Part shown: positions 51,441 to 62,100 of the stretch, piece after piece | Layout of the letters: every line of letters begins with the position of its first letter | How positions within the stretch are numbered: position 1 is the first letter of the stretch | Assembly (NCBI RefSeq): GCF_040115645.1 | Contig: NC_089541.1 | Span: forward strand, 4,526,001 to 4,590,000 | Direction of reading: 5' to 3' | Length of the DNA stretch: 64,000 bases | Origin: Euwallacea fornicatus | Taxonomy: Eukaryota > Arthropoda > Insecta > Coleoptera > Curculionidae | Notes under the pieces: generated by a model | The model's database searches: none | Told to the model about the DNA's origin: nothing | The model's input: the letters and a program-made list of their open reading frames with translations, nothing else | Translations under genes and position numbers: made by a program

Positions 51441-51755
51441 TCATTCGAAGAGTGCTCCTAAAAAGGACACACACGCTTCCAACTTAAACTGGACATTGCC
51501 TCGGAATTGCCATAATCGATATCGATATGTGTCGTTCGTTAAGCTTAATTGCGGGTACTGCTTACCACTGAAAGTGTGCAGGAATGTCCCTTGGTACGTG
51601 GAGCCAGGAAACGAGAAGTACTGGAATTTTTTGATAAGAGGTGACGATCGTCGTGTTAGTTCCTTATTAAGAGCTGGCGCCAGATTGTTTTTAATTTTCA
51701 ACCGTTGCATTGTCTGAGATTTTCCTGGAAGTTGTGTGAAAATTTCTTCGTACAA
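51441..51755 (-). other. stretch open on both strands, unrecognised
   Basis: The minus strand is open for 104 codons, and the plus strand is open for 73 codons (51496-51717) over the same DNA. Base composition is richer in GC than around it. On the plus strand a VPWYVEPGNEKYW...RGDDRRVSSLLRAGARL stretch is visible, but I cannot assign it to a family. It may be a fragment of an interspersed repeat rather than a gene. Confidence 0.25.
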
Positions 51756-52586
51756 AAAACTGCATTTTATATTAACTTAAAGGTAAGCTGATGCCCTTGA
51801 TATTAAAATTGTATGTCCGTAAAAGGAGCGCAAACCAGAGATGTGTGACGTTATTATTATTAATTCCCATTATGCTGATCTTGTAGCAAAGTGATTCTGA
51901 GAATTGTTACTAATACCTACTACGACTACCAACATAGAGATGTTTTCGTTTCAGCACAGCATGGTGCCATTTTCGAGATATAAATACGAGCATTGGGTTG
52001 ACACTAATTTGGAGCTACCGCTGCTTTTTTGGGGGGGTTTAATGATTTTTCCAAATTCAAATTAAAATAAATTTTTCTTATACCGAGACCTGAAACCGGC
52101 TAATTAGGCATTTATATGCGGAAAACGGAGAGAAACTGTGAGCAAACTAATTGCTTCGATCATGTATAATCTTTGTCCGTGAGGCAAATATTCGATTATA
52201 TAAATTATATGAACAATTAAATTTAATATTTATTCTCTCTTTGTCAAAGTATTCGAACCATTATACGAGGATTTATTGCCTAAATGTTTAGGGAATGTTT
52301 AAAAGATGCCAAGCGACGTTCCAGGAATGGACACACGTGTCTAGGTATGATGATAAGTGGTGGCAGAAATGTTAATGTTGTCTCATGAGTGTGAATGGCG
52401 AACAGTGAATTTTTTGTGAAATTGTTATAAAAACATGTTATTTTTTTTTTGTTGACTATGTTTGAGGAAAGATACGACAATAAATTCCATACATTTTTTA
52501 TGAAGCCGTATTTCTCTAAGTTCTATGGTGGTTTTATTAAAATTCTATTTTCTAGTGTTTTTGTTTTATATCTAATTTTGTTTATG
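51756..52586. other. intergenic, nothing recognised
   Basis: AT-rich. No structure noted apart from homopolymer runs. Confidence 0.35.
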
Positions 52587-53637
52587 CAGGGTGTTCCAGA
52601 ATGAGAGGGTTAACGCTTAACCACATATTCCTTGGACAAAAGTATATCGATTCATAGTAACATACTTATATATCAAATTATCTCCTTCTGGAGATACAGC
52701 CTCTCAATGTCGCATTTTTTTTTTAATTTTTAGATAGCTCTAAAAGGGCTATACGGATTGCAACGAAATTTGGTTTATAATCTTTTTGCGTCCGAGGCAC
52801 ATTGGACGGGGAGTTAATATTCTAAAACAATCAGGGGCAGTGATCGATTACTCGACGGTTGTTTTTTTTTTATGAAATTCTCGATTTGTTACGTAACTTT
52901 TATATCTCCTATTCAATTTTGATTCGAAACCTCAACTTGATGAAAATAAATAAAATTTTTTATTTCGATTTCTTGAAAACAAGCTACAAAGCAGCCGACA
53001 GAATTCGCAATGATCCAATGACGTGAGGAAAAACGATATTTAATTTTCTTCGACGCGTTGAATCTGTGTATTCGAGAATGGGGTGGTCATGTTGAGCACT
53101 TATTAAACTAATTGTTTATTGAAATCTATGCTTTCATCTCCTCAAAGCTTTGGGATTCAACAATAAGCTGAGCTGGTGAAGGCGTTCGTGTCAATTACAC
53201 AACAACGAGATCACATTCATTGCACCTTGTTTTTCGGAAATTAAAATAAAAAACTACATTTTTTTTTCGTAAAATTGAGGCTCCAAATTAAAAAGTCAAC
53301 TAGAGATTGAAAAAATGCTAGAAATTAAAAAAAAAACGTTTTGTTAAGCAAATAAAAAAGTTCTGGTGTACTTAACATTTGACCTTCTAATATAACCCCT
53401 GATAATAACCCCTGTTGAATATGCCCAGAGAAGCAAAAACATCGTACACTAAATTTTGATGTAATGTATATAGCCCATTTCGACCTACCTGCAAAACTTA
53501 GAGAAAAAGTGAGACTTTGAGATGCTGTATTTCGAGACGGAGAGAATTTCGTATATAGGTATATCACAATGAAACGATATATTTTTGTCCAAGGAACATA
53601 TGGTTAAGCGTTAATCCCTTCCTTCTGCGACGCCCTG
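52587..53637. mobile_element. 1.05-kb DNA transposon relic with ~90-bp terminal inverted repeats
   Basis: The left end (52587 onward) reads cagggtgttccagaatga and the inverted right end reads cagggcgtcgcagaaggaag. Both continue with GGGTTAACGCTTAACCA-type sequence (G/A at one position), TTCCTTGGACAAAA and TATATCG. The repeats run roughly 52587-52680 and 53545-53637. Inside, at about 53040-53110, one frame reads FFDALNLCIREWGGHVEHLLN and stop, the C terminus typical of insect mariner-like transposases. It is therefore an internally deleted, dead copy. Confidence 0.78.
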
Positions 53638-55601
53638 TATATTATATAGATTTCGAAATCTCTTTAGAATGCGTCCTTATCTTGTACACGCAATGGAACC
53701 ATTCGAGGTGGTCCATTTAATTTGTTCTTGCGGTCAATTAATTGCAAACTATTCGCCAATATCCTCAATTATATCGCATATGGAAATTGGCAAAAAGAGG
53801 CGTCTACCTACTCTTTTTTTTTATTTTTAGACTTTTCGCTTACGTCACTTATTGGATATGACATGCCCCTCGGGGGCCGACATTCTAGGACGCGCATTTT
53901 CCTTTGGCCCTTTCGAAATCGGGAAACTGGATGTCTTACCTTAAATACTTGTTCGCGGGTTGCTGGAACAGATCGTCCAATCGAAATAAGTTTTAAAATG
54001 TTTTCTCAAGGTGTATAGCTCCGAAACTTCGATTAGCATGTAAATTATTATTATCAATAACCGTATAAAAATATAAATATTCTTTACATCATCAGATAGG
54101 CAGTAAAACGCTTTACGAGTATTGCGCATATCCTAGTTGATTAATCAGAAGAAAATAATGAAAAAGATTAAAAAAATAGTGATAAATATGAGGCACATAT
54201 TTTTGATCCGAACTGACTAAGACTAAGCTGCGCTCTTCTGGGAAAAAATGTGTATCATGCTACTTAATACGCAGTCATCGCTACTGAAAGGTACGTTATT
54301 TGTACCACTTTAACGTCGATTGCAATTGCGGCGGTTTGTATTACTCACAGGGTATCGTTTTTCATGAGCACATTTTACTGCTTGTCTCCAGTCACCAGTG
54401 ATAAGTTACTATTTTTCGTCGGGAGATAGCAATGTGTGTGACTAACCAAAACAGACATAATAAAATAAATAGGAATTTGGTCTTAAATTGTGTGTCGCAT
54501 GTAAGAAAGTCTTAAATCGCCCGGAAAGCCATAATAAATTTCCCACGATGAAAAACCATACCAAAACGAGCGCCAACGAAACTTCCTACTTCGTAAGAAC
54601 ATAAATTATGGATGGTTACGCAAAGTGCGACAATAACATTGACCCAATGATTTATAATTTAAATCATAACAATTTGTATTGTTTTTGAAAGATTATAAAT
54701 AATGTGCTGTGACATGTGTTAGAAATGTAAATTCGTCCGATTCGAAATATTATTTTTGTCGTATGTTGGAGTGTGGGCGACCAACTAACGCTGGAATATG
54801 TAAATGACACTTTAACGACGTTATTTTCTAATATGTAAGATAATGGATATGGGATGCTAATTTTTAAATGGTAGCAATAAGACCTTCGGGCATTCCATTA
54901 CGTGCGATATGGCTTATTGTTCAAGATTGCGATTGCTTATGTAATATTCGCTAAAACTTTTTGTTCCGTGAGGGCAAATGGATTGACCCACAACATAGTT
55001 CTACATTGTGTAAATTATCCAAAATTACAACGATTCAGAATTTAGTAAAACTCTAATTTGACATAAAATACTATAGAGCCTATTCAAGGTGGTGTTGATA
55101 AGTGGATTGAAATATACCAGAAGTTTTCTCAACCTCTGGGGAAACACATTTACTAACTGTCGAGCTCTGTACGATCTAAGCTGCCGGAATTGCGAGACGT
55201 ATAAAGAAAATTTATAGCTTATATTTGACGGTGAACATCTCTGAAAGTAAGAAAGATATTTGAATACAGGAAAAACATTAATATAGTATGTTCAATTTTG
55301 GAATATTGTACGAGGGTATTTGATTTGTGGCCCTAGAAAACTACTGCAGATTCTGTAAAAAACACATTTTTTGCAGAGCCTGTAGTAGTTCTTTTGACGT
55401 TTCTTCGTAGCGCAATTTTATGAAATAAATTCTGAGACCATAATTTTGTACTGTAATATACAGAGAAATGTGATAGATTGAGACACCGTTAGCAGTTCTT
55501 CGATACCCCACCTATTTTTACTATGACTTTCTTCGGCACCGTCAAAACCGACCATTTAAAAATCACCTGTGACTCTTTCAAAATACACGAACAAGTTATA
55601 C
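53638..55601. other. intergenic, nothing recognised
   Basis: The plus frame 53722-54018 has no recognisable content. Confidence 0.35.
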
Positions 55602-56297
55602 ACAACATGATTCACTAACAATGGGGCAACCGAAAGCTGGAGATGTTACACGCCAAACGATCACGATTGGAGAAAACATGCCCAATCCGAAAGTTGATAG
55701 TTTCGGATGTAAATATACTGAGTGTTGAAAGTTAAAATTTTAATTCATTTTTCTGCCATCGGTCTGAAAATATCTAGGTGAAACACTTAAAAATTTATAA
55801 AGATATGTTTTTTTTAGGGGACGAATCAGTACCGTTTTTCAATTTCCGCGTTGCCAATAAATTATTATAAATTTTTAAATTTAAAAATGTAGTTCGTTAA
55901 GTAATTTTTTTTTCTAAAACGCATCGAGATATGTGAAACAAGAATATATAATTTACTGGAAGAAAGATTGTTATTTCAGATTTTGAATCAAATTTCATGT
56001 TAGACATAGAGGGTAAACAGTTATTACCTGTAAATTCTGTAAAATTGAACGTAACTCGCGCCCTCTATTAGCAACACGGGACTTGCAAACGTATCTTATT
56101 CGTTATTTTCAAAAAAATATACGTTTAAAAACGTTCAAATGTTTGGAATAAGAGTAAAAAAAGAATTTAAACTAACGTAAACACCCTATATGTAACCGAA
56201 ACTATCCACATTCGGAGGAGGTATATTTTCTTCAATCGTCACCATTTGACATGTATCTTCAATCCTCGGTTGTCCTGTTGTTAGTGAATCACCCTGT
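55602..56297. mobile_element. 0.7-kb MITE-like element with ~115-bp terminal inverted repeats
   Basis: The left arm 55602-55718 and right arm 56185-56297 are inverted copies sharing TGATTCACTAACAA, GGNCAACCGA, GA(A/T)GNTACA, TCACGATTGGAGAAAA-type and TGNTAGTTTCGG blocks. The right end reads accctgt outward, i.e. ACAGGGTGATTCACTAACAA inward. The interior of about 470 bp is AT-rich and non-coding, so it is a non-autonomous element. Confidence 0.78.
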
Positions 56298-58038
56298 ACT
56301 TTGCAGAAAATTTCATGGGTTTTGAAAGTATCTACTCTTAGGGCTGTCCTAAATTTTCAAATATCGTCAACAGTTTCATTACTTCGATTCATATTAATAT
56401 TTCACCCCTTCAAAATTACATTTCCCCGCAACATATCCTTAGATGTAGATAACTATGTTGGAACAAGATTAAAGTAAGAAGTAGATAGAAAATTGAGAGA
56501 AAAAAAAACAGAAAATGTCACGAGATAAGGAGACAAAGACAATAAGACACCTATCAAGTGATGGTCATCTTGATGCCAGAAGAACTGATTCAATAAACAA
56601 AACGAGCACAATAACGCTAAAGGCTAACGTTTATTGGTCGATAATTGCAAGTTCCATTTTCTACGTATTCGCGTAATTAGCGTATTTAAAAAGCGCAATT
56701 AATGATGCGGCATTCGCATCGATTTCGCTACAGCACTTTTTCAGCCAATTAATCGAAGAATAACGATCGACCGATCGGAATTTCGATAAGAAGTCGTCAC
56801 TACAAAAACGGCGTTTTGTCGTGCAAGAGGAGAAATGTAAATCATGTTAATTGGCGCGTAATTAAATTAACATGACTCACATTTCAGCTTTTAGTATTCA
56901 GCTTCCTTACGTTTTGACAATGTTTTTGAGGTTCGATTAGCGCTGAATGTGCGCAAATGGAACTTTGCGAGAAGATACGCATTAGTGTTTAGCAATACGA
57001 CATTTAAATAATGCTTTTGCCAGCATCGGTTTAACACCTGTGAAATTACATGAATAAAACATTAAAAGCAAGCAAATTAGGTATTTTACGAAAAAACTTC
57101 ATTAATTTGGAATCTCGCTCTCATGTCCCCGATGAAGATTACGTTATGATAGTCACTGTTTTTCTATTAATTTTAGCATTTATTAGATATACACATTTTC
57201 AGGCTCTATCAGCAGTCAGGTAAAAAAGCTAAATCGAAATGCGTCAAATTGACGTCATATATAAAGGAAATTGAGATAAATTGTTTCAATGCCATAAAAT
57301 TTGATTGAACAACACTTGAACAGCAACAATTACACTGAAAAGCAACACGATTATCATCAAATGACGTTAACTCAAAAACAAGTTTGTCAAGCTCTACGTA
57401 CATTGTGGGTCGGTGTTTGTGGATGTGTCTCTCACATTCGATCGCTATAACTCTATGTAAATAGGCGTTTATTTGCAACTGCAATCGTTCCTTTAATCTG
57501 GTAAACTATATAAGCAATGATAGTGTTTGTCACTATTTCTGTGGGATTGAAATGGAATTCATATAATTATCCCGACAAGTTTTATTGCACGTTGCGATTT
57601 CCGCGTGAGGCGATTGTTGCGCTGATTCAGCGGAAAGTTGTATTGATTCTTCAATGACGATCATTGTGGGCATGTGTTTAGGCTGAAGCTTTTGCAAAAT
57701 GCAGCTAACAATGTGTCGAAATGTCGATGAAACTGCGAAAAATACGACTCATTTCAAGCTGCTAATGTTCCTCGTACAAGAAGCAGATTCGAAAACATTT
57801 AATCCATACGTCCATAGTTCGCAAATCTGTTTTCACAACAGTTTTCAGTATTTCGGCGTAAGTTTTCAGGGCCTGACAATAATTCGATGAGGTAAAAAGA
57901 AAAAAATAAGCTCTGTAACTGGGAAAAACTAAGATCGCCACATGGACAAGGACAATTCTTCAGTTTTTTTATTACAGCCCCTAAATGCCCAGTGCGTTCA
58001 GTATTTGCCAGTTTCACGGGGTACAGGGCGAAGATTCT
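56298..58038. other. intergenic; candidate regulatory tract around 56600-56900
   Basis: From about 56600 to 56900 the sequence is less AT-biased and dense in TAAT/ATTA and TCGAT words and near-palindromes such as cgatcgaccgatcg and ttaattggcgcgtaattaa. This could be an enhancer, but I have no direct evidence. The minus frame 57209-57484 is not recognised. Confidence 0.3.
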
Positions 58039-58084
58039 AAAAAACTAAACAAATTATTACGAGTTCGTAATTTGTTTAGTTTTT
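58039..58084. repeat. strong hairpin (inverted repeat)
   Basis: The arms aaaactaaacaaatta and taatttgtttagtttt match perfectly over 16 bp, flanking a short centre that is itself self-complementary (ttacga/tcgtaa). Confidence 0.8.
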
Positions 58085-58269
58085 GAATTTCTCGGTCTTG
58101 TTTGAAAATTAAGTATTTCAATTATTCAGATAATCAGATTTTTTGTCAAGTTGGGTGTTTTCAAGTTATTAATTGATTTTGTTCAAATGGAGCACACCCG
58201 GGTACAAAATAGGGATTAGTTGAAAAATTTCTCAATGTTTGTACAAGCAAATTCACGGTAGGTTTCCAG

Positions 58270-59127
58270 TTTAGGGCGGCTTCCCTTCGAAATCTGAAAA
58301 AAGACCCGAACGAGGACGAGGGAAGACTTCAACAGCTAGAGAAGACCGCTCTTTCGTTTTTATTGCTTTGAGGAACCGACCGGCTAAGGCAGTTTCTCTT
58401 CGAATTCATCTGCAAGAAATGAGAAATGTAAATGGAAACGAGTGGACCGTTGGTAGGCGACTTCACGCTGTTGGATTATCTTCTCGAACTAGAGCTACAA
58501 GGCCTCCACTTTTCTCATGACCACCGGATTGCAAGGTTGAATTTTGCATGAGAACACCTGCCTTGGGCAGCAAAGGATTTGAGTTGTGTATTGTATTCGG
58601 ACGAATCTCGATTCTGTCTCACGAGGTCGAACAGGCCTGTGAGAGTGGCGATGACCGATCGGCTTCCATTTGGTGGAGGCTTAGTTATGGCATGGAGAAG
58701 AATTTTGGTCTTCATCCAAAATTGGACTGTGAATGCGTACAGATACGTGACGGAGGTTCCTCAAGGCTATGTTGTATCGTTCGTGGTTATTCTTGGAGAG
58801 AACGCAAACTTTATGTCTGAAAATGCGTGGCCTCACATGTGGCCTCACGGCTTGCTTGGTTACCGCTTTTCTTGATGAGGTCGAAATCACGAGATTTGTT
58901 TGACCTGGTTGAAGTCCCGATTTGAATCCTATAGATCATGTTTAGGATGAGCTAAAGAGATGCTTACGGGGATATGTGCAGGCTCCTAGAAATTTCGGAG
59001 AGCTTCGCGAAATGCTGTTGAAGGAGCAGAACAATCTTCTGCAGAATACAAACTAAAATCTAATTCGAAGCATGGCTCCTCGTGTACAAGCGGTTATCGC
59101 TGTTGGAGGAGGGAATGCTCGGTATGG
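58270..59127 (+). pseudogene. Tc1-like transposase relic
   Basis: Reading across several frames recovers nearly the full order of a Tc1 transposase. RGKTSTAREDRSFV and LRNRPAKAVSLR come first, then VGRRLHAVGLSSRT, VLYSDESRFCL (first Asp kept), RLPFGGGLVMAW, SENAWPHM, SPDLNPIDHV, a stop, DELKRCLRGYVQAPRNF, and SMAPRVQAVIAVGGGNARY. The second catalytic Asp (QDNARPH in the family) is Glu here, and the catalytic Glu (PIEH) is Asp. At least four frameshifts or stops interrupt the reading. No flanking terminal repeats were identified. Confidence 0.85.
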
Positions 59128-62100
59128 AAGCGCGCGAAAATTTTGTTTGTGATAAATGCACGTGTGCCACAAAAATTCCTTTTCATTCGAGTAATCACGA
59201 CAAAAAACCGCATAAGGTTGGTAAATTAAGCTGCAGGTAAACAAAATTCGAATAAGCTGTACGCTATTGAGTTAAATGCTTATTATAATGTGAACCTAAT
59301 TTTATGCTCGGGAGTGTATTTTACGCCAATAAAAAGCATTTTTTACTCTCATCTGGGTATATCGCTAGATTCTACGAAAATAACTCTATGAAGTTTTTGT
59401 TCTTTTGCTAATATAAACAATAGCGAAAATGCAACGAAGAATCGAAAATGGTAAAGTTCAAGAAACCTGGCGATGAGACTATTGATTGAATATTGATATT
59501 GATGAAACATCAAAAATAGCCCGATCCTCTTTGAATCACTGGAGTAAGCTCAAAAAGCGAGATAATAAAATTGACCTTACTTTTTTTAATCTATTATCGT
59601 TTGCCCTGTATTCAAAAAAAAATAACGAAAAACAGACCTTTGCAATGGATTAAATGCAAGTGACAAAACGGTAATAGATAGATGCATCTGAAAGCATATT
59701 ATATGATCCGATTTTTAAGTAAAATTTCATAGAATCATTGTGCGGCTTACTTAAAGAGTTTTCGATGCACAAAGCGGTTTTATAGTTTCGTACTTTTTGG
59801 ACCTGGATTAGCTTTTCAGTATCTCAAAAAAATAGAAAGATTTGCGAAATGCGACTCAGCAGCGTCACTCATTTTTCTCTGTATTATGTATGGTTTAGCT
59901 ACGATGAATAAAGTAACTAGTGAAGCCAATAAAAATAATTTCAAAAAAATTATTTTCATTTTGCAAATTTATTGACAACACCGTTGAAATTATTTAATAA
60001 TATATAGGGCGTTGCATTAAAAAACGAACAGGACTTTACATCAGAACTTATAACCTGTTATCGGTATCGGCTGTTGTTTGCAGATATTATTTCTGAACAT
60101 TCTAAACAACCACTTTGCTATTATTGTTACATTGAGAAATCGAGGTTTGTCATTCTTACAAGCGCCATTTTTTATACCGTAAAAGCAATAAATTATTCAA
60201 AAAGAGTTCAATTAGATCAATTATCCCACCTGCACGTAACGTTTTTAGATCACAACCCGACTGATTTAACATGCGTTTAAAAGCAATAATTACATGTTGC
60301 GCAGAGACAGAACGCCAGTTAACTAGCCATCCACTGATTAGCTGGCGCCTATTGCACTCAAATCGAAGTCTCCTATAATTTCATTGAATAAATATACAAA
60401 TTACCATTTATGTAACCGGAATTTTTCTACATTTTGTTACTTATTACACTTTTGCGATAGTTTCAAAGTTGTTGTTGACTCAAATACCAATGATAAAAAT
60501 TAGAGAATGATCAAATGACTAATAGAGGGATGTTGATAATAATTGCGGTAATTAAAGTTTATTTTTTTATTGAAATTAACTAAAACTGTTCACAATAATT
60601 GCCATACTGCGCCATTCAGCTGGAATCAGGTTTCAGATTGGAATAAATGTATTATACATAAATCTAGACTTGTTTGTTGCACTGAGCAATGGGCATTGTT
60701 TGCATATCTTATTATATTAGATACGCCCCTGCCTTTTGTCTATCCAATCGCGTTTTAAAAGAAGGGACATTTAGATTTTCTATCTACAATGAGAATAACA
60801 TAAATATGCATTGTTTGTTTAATCAGCATGGACGTGCAAATCATTATCGACGATCTGCATATACATAACACAGATAATTATTGTGTTTGAAAGTTTTCAT
60901 ACCATTTCATGTTCGCACTCAATCTTGTTCTGATAATACAAATTTTAACTGTAACTGTACACCTCCGACGACTCTGTACTCTCTCTTCATTCTAAGGGCT
61001 TGAAACAGGGATAAACGCATGGACTTAAGTGCCCATACATAGCTATAAACAATTAATCAATATAAATATGTAAAGTAGCTAGGAAGAATTGAAGAACCCA
61101 TAAATCATATAATTAATTTGCAATGATAAATTGTTGTTTAATGCTCGTTCGTACTACCCCGCTTGGCAGGAATTGATTGAAAGTGGAAACCTAATGAACC
61201 TGAATGATGATTTATAAAATTATGCAAATTTGTTTGGAAAATGTAGGATTGTCGCTGGGGAAAAATGATGGCGACAACCGCATAAGTCATCGTTATGTAA
61301 TATTCAATGTTTGAGTACTGACGAGTCTGAAAGTAGTTTAACGATTTTAAGTAAAAGCAAACCATAAATTTGTGAAAGAAATAATTTACCCCACTGTAGT
61401 TTAACGTAATAAATAAAGGGAATGAGCACGCCACTGGAATTCAACATAACTGTAGAAGAGACATGGAGATAGTTGATCCAAATATTCGGTTGTTTGGCGA
61501 TTTGGTGACCCATTTTTTCTTATGTATTTATTCGGTGATTATGAATTTTCGGAATTTTACGTGTAACGCCGCCATAGAGCTTCCAAGTAACAGAGTATTT
61601 CGTCGTTCAGGTTTTTTTTTGCAGAACCGAGTGTGTATGTAAGTAGTACTGAATTTTTGACCCCATGCTGATCCAAAATTTTCCGCTTATTAGAAGGTGT
61701 TCAATGATGGTAAAACTTTTTTAGGGGGTTAATTCACACTAAGTTTCCTGAGGTTATGAAATTTTAAGTGCGTATAGGTGTAAGAAAATAAATAAATATG
61801 TGTAAGCTGTGAATTCCGACAACTCAAGGCCTTATTCACGTGGAGATTTCTTTTCGATCAGCGGAAAGTGTCAGAAGTTTATTGTAATCCGGTTACATCT
61901 GTCCTCAGAAAAATTGGAATATTGTGCTATTTCGAGTTGAATTCTAATTCAAAAGTGATTTTTAGTACATAATAAAAATTCGTCCTCAATGCATCATGGC
62001 ACTGCACCATTTTGTTTGAAACAAGTTAAAAAATATCTAATTTTTCCGAGTGACTTGTGCAAACTTTCGTCGAGGTTTCGTCATTACAAAAGTAACTCGA

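Noticed and set aside
60300..60345. Imperfect hairpin (cgccagttaacta against tgattagctggcg)
   Set aside because: Only about 10 of 13 positions pair, within the range of chance.
61440..61513. Hydrophobic minus-strand segment with a possible donor, like a membrane-receptor exon
   Set aside because: No partner exon or family match could be found, so it is noted only in the intergenic entry.
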